Notes under the pieces: model-generated | The model's database searches: none | Told to the model about the DNA's origin: nothing | What the model saw: the letters and a program-made list of their open reading frames with translations, nothing else | Translations under genes and position numbers: made by a program | From: an uncultured Bacteroidaceae bacterium | GTDB lineage: Bacteria; Bacteroidota; Bacteroidia; Bacteroidales; Bacteroidaceae | Reading direction: 5' to 3' | DNA: 64,000 bases | NCBI GenBank assembly: GCA_905235525.1 | Contig: CAJOLW010000020.1 | Coordinates: 20,772-84,771, forward strand | In this document: piece by piece, positions 1 to 7,965 of the stretch | Layout: the number at the start of each line of letters is the position of its first letter | Position numbering within the stretch: the stretch's first letter is position 1

Positions 1-485
1 ACAGCAAGTATCCTGCTGCCACAAGTGTACATCATGCTTTCCCTGGTGGACTGCTGAACCACACATGGCAGATGCTGCATCTTCTTGAGGGTATCTATCC
101 CGTGTATCCTTATCCAGAAGACATCAAGGTAGAGCGTATCATCATAGGTATTCTATTCCACGACTGGGGCAAACTGTGCGAGTATAATGTAGAAGGAGAA
201 AAGTTGGAGAACGGATTTCTGTTGGGACACATCTACATGTCAGCTAATTATCTGAACAACTTGTTGCGTGAGTTAGATATTGACAAGCGCGAAATCAATT
301 TCATCGTTCACTGTGTCTTGGCCCATCATGGACAACTGGAGTTCGGGAGCCCTGTACTCCCCTGCATTCCTGAGGCGCAACTGCTCAATTACATTGATAA
401 CATTTCAGCCAAGGCTGATATATTCAGCACCACGGGCAATATGGAGAAGGTTTTTGCACTGGGCACCAACGTGGTGAAGGGTTGA
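1..485 (+). CDS. YhaM-like HD-domain 3'-5' exoribonuclease, 3' part only
   Basis: The frame is open from the first bases of the window, so the start lies upstream and only about the last 160 residues are present. The reading begins with HHAFPGGLLNHTWQM, which matches the entry to the HD domain in the YhaM/CBF1 family (His-His followed by GGLLxHT). It continues with FHDWGK, the metal-binding His-Asp pair, and AHHG further on. In this family the HD domain is the catalytic 3'-5' exonuclease and an upstream OB-fold binds nucleic acid; that part is outside the window. A first in-frame ATG at 72 lies inside the domain and is not the real start. The family assignment rests on these motifs. The substrate is inferred from the family. 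Confidence 0.8.
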   Translation, partial: SKYPAATSVHHAFPGGLLNHTWQMLHLLEGIYPVYPYPEDIKVERIIIGILFHDWGKLCEYNVEGEKLENGFLLGHIYMSANYLNNLLRELDIDKREINFIVHCVLAHHGQLEFGSPVLPCIPEAQLLNYIDNISAKADIFSTTGNMEKVFALGTNVVKG

Positions 486-533
486 GAATCTGGGGGTAAA
501 ATTAAGGTCTATTGAATAAAAGAGTGAAGCACG

Positions 534-1388
534 ATGCAGTTTCCTATTGAGAGTTTGAATCTGCGGATGCTGAACGTGGGGTTGGCACACCACGACGGTG
601 ACTGGAACTGGCAAGGAGTGAGTTCACCCTTTACCAGAATTTATTATGTGACACAGGGGGAGGCTTGGTTGCATCTGGAAGAGCGAAGGGTAAGGCTTCG
701 CCCCAATCATTTGTATATGATTCCGGCTCACACGCCTCACTCGTATGAATGCAAGGGGGTGTTCGTACACTACTACCTACATGTGTATGAGGGGCTCAAG
801 AATGAGACGAATGTGATTGAGATGTATGAATTTCCAACAGAGGTGGAGGCAGAAGATGGTGACATGGAACTGATGGCAAGCATGTGCAGAAGGCACCCTG
901 AGGCAAAACTGCCTGAGAGCGACCCGAAGTCGTATGACAACACCACTCAGTTCACTGACTACATGAGACGGTATCACGAAATGCCCCTTTGGCAGAAAAT
1001 GGAACTGAGAGGCATGACGCTGACGCTGTTCTCACGATTCATGCATCATGCCAAGCCGCGCCTGTGGACGAGGAACGAACGGATGACCAGGGTGCTTGAC
1101 CATGTGAACAAACATCTCTATGAAGATATCAATGCAGAAGCATTGGCAGACGTGGCATGCGTAACCAAACCTTATCTAGCACGGCTTTTCAAACGAGAGT
1201 TTGGCTTTTCACCGCTTCAATACATCAATCTGAAAAAGATGGAAAGGGCACAACTTCTGCTGCTCACTGAAGACCTCAGCGTGAAGGAGGTGGCATATAA
1301 GTTGGGATTCAGCGACATCTCCTACTTTATCCGCCTTTTCAAAAGAATGACAGGAGCCACTCCACAGGCTTATCGGCGACACATATGA
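534..1388 (+). CDS. AraC-family transcriptional regulator
   Basis: 284 residues. The N-terminal half reads as a cupin-like sensor barrel (residues about 20-100, with TRIYYVTQGEAWLHLEE and PAHTPHSYEC). The C-terminal 100 residues are a typical AraC pair of helix-turn-helix motifs: ALADVACVTKPYLARLFKRE, then KEVAYKLGFSDISYFIRLFK, ending MTGATPQAYR. It sits directly upstream of, and codirectional with, the sugar-oxidation operon beginning at 1504. It is therefore the likely local activator, with the sugar or a derivative as effector; this is inferred from position. The gap to the upstream HD gene is 48 bp. A TAATTTTG -7 box at 1462-1469 lacks a clear -33 element, as expected for an activator-dependent promoter. 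Confidence 0.88.
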   Translation: MQFPIESLNLRMLNVGLAHHDGDWNWQGVSSPFTRIYYVTQGEAWLHLEERRVRLRPNHLYMIPAHTPHSYECKGVFVHYYLHVYEGLKNETNVIEMYEFPTEVEAEDGDMELMASMCRRHPEAKLPESDPKSYDNTTQFTDYMRRYHEMPLWQKMELRGMTLTLFSRFMHHAKPRLWTRNERMTRVLDHVNKHLYEDINAEALADVACVTKPYLARLFKREFGFSPLQYINLKKMERAQLLLLTEDLSVKEVAYKLGFSDISYFIRLFKRMTGATPQAYRRHI

Positions 1389-1461
1389 AAGAGGCACAGA
1401 AAAGCCAAGTTTGTCCTATTTCTTTACCCATATCGTCCAACGGCATGAAGGGATTTCTCCG

Positions 1462-1469
1462 TAATTTTG
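1462..1469 (+). promoter_or_regulatory. Putative -7 box for the sugar-oxidation operon
   Basis: TAATTTTG fits the Bacteroidota -7 consensus TAnnTTTG and lies 34 bp upstream of the aldo/keto reductase start. No TTTG -33 element stands about 19-21 bp upstream, consistent with activator-dependent transcription. Confidence 0.45.
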
Positions 1470-1503
1470 CATCAATATTGATAATCCAAAACCGAAAGAA
1501 ATC

Positions 1504-2443
1504 ATGAGGTACAAAGAACTGGGAAAGACGGGAATGAAGATTTCCCACTTATGCTTTGGCGCATCATCGCTGGGCAGTGTATTCCGTAGCACCAAGGAAG
1601 CGGAAAGCATAGAGGCTGTGGAGGTTGCCATCGAAGGTGGCATCAATTTCATTGACGTAAGTCCCTATTATGGACACTACAAAGCAGAAACCGTATTAGG
1701 CATGGCTCTGTCCAAGAGAGAAGTATTACCTGAGCACCAAAGTGGGGCGTTACGGCAAGGACGGTGTAAACACATGGGACTATTCTGCCAAGCGCGCCAC
1801 CGAGAGTGTGCAGGAAAGCATGGAACGATTGGGCATTGATTACATTGACTTAATCAATGTACACGACATTGAGTTTCAAGCCAACATGGAAGGTGGCTTG
1901 CAGAAGGTAGTGGATGAAACCCTGCCAGCACTGGTGGAACTGAAGAAGAAAGGTTTGGTGGGTCATGTGGGCATCACTGACCTTCAACTGGAGAACTTAA
2001 AATGGGTAGTGGAGCACTCAGAAGAAGGCACTGTGGAAAGCATCCTCAACTTCTGCCACTATTGCTTGAATGACGATAAATTGACCGACTTCATGGACTT
2101 CTTCGAGAGTCGAGGCATCGGTATCATCAACGCATCGCCGCTGAGCATGGGGCTGCTGTCCCAGCGCGGTGTGCCCGACTGGCATCCTGCTCCCCAACCC
2201 TTGGTGGAGGCTTGCGCCAAGGCAGCCCAGCATTGTGCACAGAAAGGCTATCCCATCGAGAAACTCGCTATCCAATATTCGGTGAGCAATCCACGCATCG
2301 CGGGCACCCTGTTCTCATCAGCCAATCCCGATAACGTGAAGCGCAATATCCAATGGGCAAACGAAGAGCCTGATTGGGAACTCGTGAAAGAAGTACAAGA
2401 CATTATTGGCGACCAAAAAAGAGTATCATGGGCAAACTCCTGA
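1504..2443 (+). pseudogene. Aldo/keto reductase (L-fucose/L-galactose 1-dehydrogenase type), frameshifted
   Basis: Two overlapping frames make one protein. The first reads MRYKELGKTGMKISHLCFGA and continues to ETVLGMAL (ending at 1710). The second resumes with PREKYYLSTKVGRYG at 1712 and runs to 2443. Family members usually have about three residues between 'AL' and 'PREKY'; only one base remains here, so an 8-base loss is the simplest reading. Catalytic-type features are present: FIDVSPYYGHYKAE with the Asp and Tyr, and the NADP-side end RIAGTLFSSANPDNVKRNI. D-threo-aldose dehydrogenases of this group oxidise L-fucose and L-galactose to lactones, which fits the downstream lactonase and FucP. 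It is either a genuine pseudogene or a sequence error. The first gene of a plus-strand operon. Confidence 0.8.
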
Positions 2444-2499
2444 CAAGCCCACGCGCTCGGCGATTCTCTAAACTCTAACCCCTAAACTCTAAATTCATA

Positions 2500-3384
2500 G
2501 TGACTATCATCGACGCACATACCCACCTGTGGAAGAAGCAAGACACATGGGTGGACGGAAAGAGAATCCTGTCGTTGAAGAACGGCAGGAGCATCTTCAT
2601 GGACGAGGAGGTACAAATGATTCCCCCCTTCATGATTGACGGCGTGAACTCTGCTGAAGTGTTCCTTTCAAACATGAACTATGCACAAGTCGGTGCAGCC
2701 GTGGTGGTACAGGAACTCATCGATGGCAATCAAAATTCTTATCTGACCGAGGTGCAACAGCAATATCCCGACCGCTTCTTCTGCATGGGCATGGCATGGA
2801 CACTCGACGAAGCCCAAGTTGCACATGCAGCAGGACTGAAGGGCATCGCCTTTCCTGGACATCGCATGCAGCAGTCGCTCCTGACCCTAATGCCCATCTT
2901 CAAGTACATGGAAGAGAACAGCATGGTGCTCTCCATGTGCTTGGGCGATGACGAAAAACAGATTGATGAGATGAAGGAGGTGATACAAGAGTGTCCTCGT
3001 CTGAAAGTGGCGATCGGGCACTTCGGCATGGTCACCACTCCTTCGTTCAGAAGTCAAGTGCTGCTGGCAAGAGAAGGAAAGAACGTAATGATTGAATCGG
3101 GTGGCATCACCTGGCTCTACAATGCTGAGTTCTACCCTTACCCTTCTGCCATCCGCAGCATCAAGCAGGCAGCCGACTGGGTCGGGATGGACAGACTGAT
3201 GTGGGGCAGCGACTACCCCCGCACCATCACCGCCATCACCTACAAGATGTCCTACGACTTCGTGTCGAAGTCTGCCGAATTGACGGACGAAGAAAAAGAC
3301 CTCTTCCTTGGACAAAACGCCTTCCAATTCTACGGATTCAAGAACTTACCCGAATTACCCTACATTAAAAACATGTCAGAATAA
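2500..3384 (+). CDS. Amidohydrolase-family lactonase (probable L-fucono/L-galactonolactonase)
   Basis: 294 residues, GTG start at 2500. This is the TIM-barrel amidohydrolase-2 type (COG3618-like): IDAHTHLW supplies the N-terminal metal His pair, IGHFGM a central His, and LMWGSDYPR the catalytic Asp near the C terminus. Family members include L-fucono-1,5-lactonase and related sugar-lactone hydrolases. Here it follows an aldose 1-dehydrogenase and precedes a FucP transporter, so opening the lactone made by the reductase is the likely role (inferred). It is separated by 56 bp from the reductase; that spacer holds a degenerate 7-bp array. There is no signal peptide, so it should be cytoplasmic. 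Confidence 0.8.
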   Translation: MTIIDAHTHLWKKQDTWVDGKRILSLKNGRSIFMDEEVQMIPPFMIDGVNSAEVFLSNMNYAQVGAAVVVQELIDGNQNSYLTEVQQQYPDRFFCMGMAWTLDEAQVAHAAGLKGIAFPGHRMQQSLLTLMPIFKYMEENSMVLSMCLGDDEKQIDEMKEVIQECPRLKVAIGHFGMVTTPSFRSQVLLAREGKNVMIESGGITWLYNAEFYPYPSAIRSIKQAADWVGMDRLMWGSDYPRTITAITYKMSYDFVSKSAELTDEEKDLFLGQNAFQFYGFKNLPELPYIKNMSE

Positions 3385-3433
3385 CCAGCCCACGCTAGGC
3401 AATTCTCTAAACTCTAAAACCAAAACCATCATC

Positions 3434-4747
3434 ATGGAAAAAAAACCTTTAGTATCGAAGAAATACCTTTTCACCTTTATCCTCATCACGTCGTTGTTTG
3501 CCCTGTGGGGCTTTGCCAACGACATCACCAACCCGATGGTGGCAGCCTTCCAGACTGTGATGGAACTGTCGGCAGCCAAAGCATCATTGATACAGTTCGC
3601 TTTTTATGGCGGTTATGCCACAATGGCCATTCCTGCTGCCCTGTTCATCCGTAAGTATTCTTACAAAAGTGGCATTCTCCTGGGTCTCGCACTCTATGCC
3701 ATAGGTGCATTCCTTTTCATCCCTGCTGCCGAATGGCAAGAGTTCGGATTCTTCTGCGTCTCACTTTATATTTTAACTTTCGGATTGGCATTTTTGGAGA
3801 CGACCGCCAACCCCTTTATCCTCTCTTTGGGTGACAAAGAAACTTCAACCCGTCGACTGAACTTGGCACAGGCATTCAACCCTGTAGGTTCATTAAGTGG
3901 TATGGCGGTAGCATCATTTATTGTACTACCCCAGTTGTTGTCAGACAAACGCGACGCTGCAGGACAAATCATCTTTCCCCTCCTCTCCGAAGCAGAGAAG
4001 GCGGACATCCGTCTGCACGACTTGGCTGTCATCCGCAACCCTTACGTAGCCATTGGTTTGGTGGTGATGGCAGTGTTGGTCATCATTGCATTGACCAAAA
4101 TGCCCAAGACCGAAAGCGAAGAGTTGAAGGCAGCAGGACAGACCCACACTCTCAAGGAAACCATGCACAATCTGTGGCATAACACCATCTACCGTGAAGG
4201 TGTGTTCGCCCAGGTTTGCTATGTGGCTGCACAAATCATGGTATGGACCTTCATCATTCATTATGCAGACCACTTGGGCATCAACAAGGCGACAGCACAA
4301 GTCTATAACATCGTGGCGATGTCTCTCAACCTTTTGGGACGTTTCCTTGGCACCTACATCATGCGCTACGTGAACACCCGCAAACTGCTCACTATCTTCG
4401 GTGTAGGAGCATCACTCTGCACCCTCGGAGCCATCTGCATCGAAGGCATGGGAGGACTCTACAGCCTTGTATGCATCAGCCTCTTCATGTCCATCATGTT
4501 TCCCTCCATCTATGGCATTGCCTTGGAGAATGTCGATACCAAAGACACACACCTTGGAGCAGCCTTCCTCGTCATGGCAATTGTAGGTGGTGCACTGATG
4601 CCCCCCCTCCAGGGAGTCATGATTGACCAAGGCACCATATGGGGCATGCCAGCAGTGAACATGTCATTCATTCTTCCATTAGCATGTTTCTTAATCATTA
4701 TCGTGTATGGATACCGTGCATATATCAAAATAGAAAACAGAAAATAA
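3434..4747 (+). CDS. fucP: L-fucose:H+ symporter, MFS family (FucP-like)
   Basis: 437 residues from the ATG at 3434. An upstream ATG at 3308 would overlap the lactonase gene and add 42 non-hydrophobic residues, so it was rejected. About twelve membrane segments are visible. Family marks are FALWGFANDITNPMVAAFQ in the first helix and YGGYATMAIPAALF in the second, both typical of FucP rather than of general MFS sugar carriers, and LAFLETTANPFILSLG further on. FucP takes up L-fucose and also structurally related sugars such as L-galactose. It lies between the lactonase and the zinc dehydrogenase in one operon, supplying the substrate for that pathway. Confidence 0.87.
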   Translation: MEKKPLVSKKYLFTFILITSLFALWGFANDITNPMVAAFQTVMELSAAKASLIQFAFYGGYATMAIPAALFIRKYSYKSGILLGLALYAIGAFLFIPAAEWQEFGFFCVSLYILTFGLAFLETTANPFILSLGDKETSTRRLNLAQAFNPVGSLSGMAVASFIVLPQLLSDKRDAAGQIIFPLLSEAEKADIRLHDLAVIRNPYVAIGLVVMAVLVIIALTKMPKTESEELKAAGQTHTLKETMHNLWHNTIYREGVFAQVCYVAAQIMVWTFIIHYADHLGINKATAQVYNIVAMSLNLLGRFLGTYIMRYVNTRKLLTIFGVGASLCTLGAICIEGMGGLYSLVCISLFMSIMFPSIYGIALENVDTKDTHLGAAFLVMAIVGGALMPPLQGVMIDQGTIWGMPAVNMSFILPLACFLIIIVYGYRAYIKIENRK

Positions 4748-4760
4748 GAAATAAAAAAAA

Positions 4761-5780
4761 ATGAAAGCCATTCAGATCACTCACTGTCAAGAATTAAATA
4801 TCATTGACATGGAAAAGCCTGCTGCACCTAAAGCAGGAGAGGTTCTTTTGAAATTAGAATATGTCGGCTTCTGCGGTTCCGACTTGAACACCTTCATGGG
4901 CAGAAACACCATGGCACTTAATCCAGTTATCCCTGGACATGAAATAGGTGCTGTCATCGAGGCCGTAGGCAGCGATGTGCCTGAAAACCTGAAACCAGGC
5001 ATGGTTGTAACCTGCAACCCCTACACCAACTGCAACCACTGCGCCTCCTGTCGCAACGGCAGAGTCAATGCCTGCCAGCACAACGAGACCCTCGGCGTAC
5101 AGCGCAACGGAGCCATGAAGGAATACATCCTGATGCCTTGGGAGAAAATCATCCCAGCCGGCACACTCTCAGCCAAGACAAGCGCATTGATTGAACCCAT
5201 GAGTGTAGGCTTCCATGCCGTGAGCCGTGCCCAAGTGACCGATGTCGATACCGTCATGGTCATCGGTTGCGGAATGGTGGGCATGGGTGCCATTGTACGC
5301 GCCGTGACCCGTGGTGCCACCGTGATTGCTGCCGACCTCGACGATGAGAAACTCGCCTTGGCAAAGCAGATGGGAGCAACCTACGCCATCAACACCAAGA
5401 CAGAAGATGTACACCATCGCCTGGCAGATATCACAGGAGGCTTCGGTCCCGATGTCATCGTCGAAGCAGTAGGCAACCCTTTCACCTACCAGATGGCTGT
5501 CAATGAAGTGGCTTTCACTGGGCGTGTGGCTTGTATCGGTTACGCCAAAAGCGACGTGACTTTCCAGACCAAACTCTTCGTGCAGAAAGAACTCGACATT
5601 CGCGGCTCACGCAATGCCACCCCAGAAGACTTCCGTGGCGTCATCCGTTATTTGGAAAGAGGGACAGCCCCTGTTGATGAACTCATCACTAAGGTCATAC
5701 GCCCAGAAGAAGCATTGGAAACAATGCAGTGGTGGAGTGAAAATCCAGGTAAAGTGTTCAGAATACTTGTGAAGTTTTGA
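4761..5780 (+). CDS. Zinc-dependent medium-chain dehydrogenase (sugar-acid or polyol oxidoreductase)
   Basis: 339 residues, starting 13 bp after fucP. Visible features: catalytic zinc ligands in GFCGSD and GHE; a structural-zinc cysteine cluster in CNHCASCRNGRVNAC; and a Rossmann nucleotide-binding stretch VMVIGCGMVGMGA. The overall look is that of the L-galactonate/L-threonine/sorbitol dehydrogenase branch of the MDR superfamily. In this operon it may oxidise L-fuconate, L-galactonate or a keto-deoxy intermediate; the exact substrate cannot be read from sequence. No sugar-acid dehydratase or aldolase is present in the window, so the remaining steps must be encoded elsewhere. Confidence 0.82.
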   Translation: MKAIQITHCQELNIIDMEKPAAPKAGEVLLKLEYVGFCGSDLNTFMGRNTMALNPVIPGHEIGAVIEAVGSDVPENLKPGMVVTCNPYTNCNHCASCRNGRVNACQHNETLGVQRNGAMKEYILMPWEKIIPAGTLSAKTSALIEPMSVGFHAVSRAQVTDVDTVMVIGCGMVGMGAIVRAVTRGATVIAADLDDEKLALAKQMGATYAINTKTEDVHHRLADITGGFGPDVIVEAVGNPFTYQMAVNEVAFTGRVACIGYAKSDVTFQTKLFVQKELDIRGSRNATPEDFRGVIRYLERGTAPVDELITKVIRPEEALETMQWWSENPGKVFRILVKF

Positions 5781-5795
5781 CAATAAACAATAGCC

Positions 5796-7004
5796 ATGAA
5801 AGTCTTCGTCAGCGGATGCTACGACCTACTCCACAGTGGCCATGTGGAGTTTTTCCGACAAGCAAGTCAGTACGGTGACTTGTATGTGGGCATTGGGTCG
5901 GACACAACCATTCTCAACTACAAGCACCACAAAACGCTCTACCCTGAGCGGGAGCGTCTCTTCATGGTGAAAAGCATCCGTTACGTGAAAGACGCCTTTA
6001 TCAATCAAGGTTCTGGCGTGATGGATTTCATCCCTACTGTGGAAACCTTGAAACCGGATTTTTTTGTAGTGAATGCCGATGGAGCGAGTGAGGAGAAACG
6101 CCAATTCTGCAAGGATCATGGCATCGAATACATTGTGCTGGATCGGGTTCCAGCCAATGGATTGGAAGCCCGCAGCAGCACAAGCATCAAAAAAACGCTT
6201 GCCAACAATGCTCAAATTCCATCTCCCTCCCTCAACCTTTCAGAAAAAGGTATCCCTACCCGCCTTGACCTCGCTGGCACATGGATAGACCAGCCCTACG
6301 TAAGCACCTATGCTCCGGGATGGGCTATCACAATATCATTGCAACCTACATTCGAGATCCGTGAACGTTGTGGGCTTTCCACTTCCACACGCAATCAAAT
6401 CAAACGCATTTGGCCGATTCATCTACCCGACATGGATCCTGAAATGTTGGCTAAATTGGTCTTCTGCTTTGAGAATGACCCAGAACGCACAGACGGCATC
6501 ATCAGTGGTGCACAAGATGCCATCGGTATCTGCATGCCAGGTCTTTGTCGGCACTACTACAATGCCCACTATTGGCCTGAACGCATTGAGTCGTGCACAG
6601 ACGAACACGTCCTCGGCTGGCTCGAGAATCACCTATGCATGATTCCCATGTTTCCACGCCGTCCAGGCTGTTCCGTTGTAGAAGGCAAAAATATCACGGA
6701 AATCCACGTAAAGGCTTTAACTGAAGCGGCAGCGCGTTGTTGGGATGCCATCATGAATACAGACCTCAGCGCCTTTGCCACAGCCTACCAGGCATCGTTC
6801 GAAGCACAGACCACTCTCTTTCCTGCCATGATTCAACCTGGAGTACAAGACTACATCGACCAATATGCATCACTCTCTGATGTTCTCGCATGGAAAATGC
6901 CCGGAGCAGGTGGAGGTGGATACTTAGCATTAGTAGTCAAAGATATGACCACTTTTTGCCAACAACACCTTGAAGCGATTCCACTAACCATCAGAAGGGA
7001 ATAA
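5796..7004 (+). CDS. Nucleotidyltransferase fused to a GHMP-kinase-like domain
   Basis: 402 residues. Residues 1-135 are a cytidylyltransferase-like domain: SGCYDLLHSGHVEF has the HxGH nucleotide site, and RSSTSIKK resembles the C-terminal signature. Residues about 148-402 look like a divergent GHMP sugar kinase: GIPTRLDLAGTWID matches the first motif of the HddA/fucokinase branch, SGAQDAIGICMPGL resembles its internal GxQD segment, and KMPGAGGGGYLALVV matches the last motif. The usual GLGSSS phosphate loop between the first two is not recognisable, so kinase activity is doubtful. Last gene of the operon, 15 bp after the dehydrogenase and 4 bp before a strong terminator. A sugar-phosphate/nucleotide role is plausible but unproven. 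Confidence 0.72.
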   Translation: MKVFVSGCYDLLHSGHVEFFRQASQYGDLYVGIGSDTTILNYKHHKTLYPERERLFMVKSIRYVKDAFINQGSGVMDFIPTVETLKPDFFVVNADGASEEKRQFCKDHGIEYIVLDRVPANGLEARSSTSIKKTLANNAQIPSPSLNLSEKGIPTRLDLAGTWIDQPYVSTYAPGWAITISLQPTFEIRERCGLSTSTRNQIKRIWPIHLPDMDPEMLAKLVFCFENDPERTDGIISGAQDAIGICMPGLCRHYYNAHYWPERIESCTDEHVLGWLENHLCMIPMFPRRPGCSVVEGKNITEIHVKALTEAAARCWDAIMNTDLSAFATAYQASFEAQTTLFPAMIQPGVQDYIDQYASLSDVLAWKMPGAGGGGYLALVVKDMTTFCQQHLEAIPLTIRRE

Positions 7005-7008
7005 ATAT

Positions 7009-7056
7009 AAAACAGGAAAGGCGGGGAGTGAACTCACTCTCCGCCTTTCCTGTTTT
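7009..7056. terminator. Strong bidirectional terminator
   Basis: Inverted repeat AAAACAGGAAAGGCGG...CCGCCTTTCCTGTTTT with A/T flanks on both sides. It lies between the convergent fucose-type operon and the minus-strand gene ending at 7067, and would serve both. Confidence 0.85.
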
Positions 7057-7066
7057 ATAATGATCC

Positions 7067-7807
7067 TTATTCCTTCTTCTTACTTGCTGTCACATAAAGG
7101 AAGCGTGGGAAAGCAGCGATGGAGAAAGTATAAACGTCTCCACTTTTCTCATCCTTCACTTCATAAGTGTCGGTACGAGGGCGGTCAAATCCACCTCTGC
7201 CTCTTCCGAAAAGACCTCTGTTTGGAGCCCTACGTCCTCTGCCAAAAGCAGGAGCGGCTCCACCTGGGCGATTGCCTTGAGGTGTGGATTGAGCACCTGT
7301 TTGGGGAGCGCCTGGCTGGGGAACACCTGCCTGGGGAGCGCCTGGCTGAGGAACACCTGGACGAGGAACACCTGGACGTGGAGCGCCTTGCTGCGCTTCA
7401 TCTCTCACCTGATAAGGTCGCAAGTCACGATATAGTTGCATAATGGTTCCCTGAGGATAAACCATATCATTACCCACTGTGAAATGCACTTCCTTCGTTT
7501 CCTTGTTATACATGAATGAATTCACACACTTAGCATAGGCAAAGTTGTCATTGCTGCCATTCCAATAAGCGATGAAATTCCCTCTTGGCATTTGGGGACC
7601 ATACTTGTTAGCCTCCATGACAGCCTTAAACTGTTCTTCATTCATTGAAAGTAACTGCAGAAAATTAGCGACGGTTGGCTTAATGACGATGACTTCATTA
7701 CCTTCCTCGCCGTATGGCTTAGTACATACATCCAATTGTTGCGCTTGGGCATATACACCCACTGCCAACATCATGATTAAGAACAACAACTTTTTCATAA
7801 GCATCAT
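7067..7807 (-). CDS. Secreted Pro/Gly-rich repeat protein of unknown function
   Basis: 246 residues from the first ATG; the ATG at 7798 (MKKLLFLIMMLAVGVYAQAQ) gives a cleaner signal peptide and is an equally good start. The globular part (residues 25-140) has no family I recognise. It is followed by about six 5-residue repeats of the type PGVPQ/PGAPQ (roughly 142-172), then an Arg/Gly stretch (GRGRRAPNRG, GRGRGGF), then a short globular end (TYEVKDEKSGDVYTFSIAAF). The repeat is visible in DNA as 15-bp units at about 7290-7385. It is monocistronic, with a TAACTTTG -7 box on the minus strand at 7867-7874. Probably periplasmic or surface-exposed. Confidence 0.7.
   Translation of the reverse strand: MMLMKKLLFLIMMLAVGVYAQAQQLDVCTKPYGEEGNEVIVIKPTVANFLQLLSMNEEQFKAVMEANKYGPQMPRGNFIAYWNGSNDNFAYAKCVNSFMYNKETKEVHFTVGNDMVYPQGTIMQLYRDLRPYQVRDEAQQGAPRPGVPRPGVPQPGAPQAGVPQPGAPQTGAQSTPQGNRPGGAAPAFGRGRRAPNRGLFGRGRGGFDRPRTDTYEVKDEKSGDVYTFSIAAFPRFLYVTASKKKE
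7290..7385 (-). repeat. 15-bp coding tandem repeats (PGxPQ)
   Basis: Imperfect 15-bp units encode alternating PGVPR, PGVPQ, PGAPQ and AGVPQ. Such arrays commonly vary in copy number between strains. Confidence 0.7.
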
Positions 7808-7866
7808 CTTTATTTGGTAGGTTTGTAATAATGATAGGTTTGTAACCCTCGATAGATTTAGTGTCC

Positions 7867-7874
7867 CAAAGTTA
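7867..7874 (-). promoter_or_regulatory. -7 box for the Pro/Gly-rich protein gene
   Basis: The minus strand reads TAACTTTG, matching TAnnTTTG, about 60 bp upstream of the start codon. Confidence 0.5.
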
Positions 7875-7965
7875 CAATTTATTTTACAACATTGTCCACT
7901 TTTTCCTCATTTTTTTTGTCTGCGCATCAAAAAAACAGACAAAATAAGGAAAAATAGACAAAAAA

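Noticed and set aside
1413..1440. GTCC-containing pair (GTCCTATTT / GTCCAACGG) 22 bp apart upstream of the fucose operon
   Set aside because: Could be an AraC operator, but only one instance, weak identity and no second promoter to compare.
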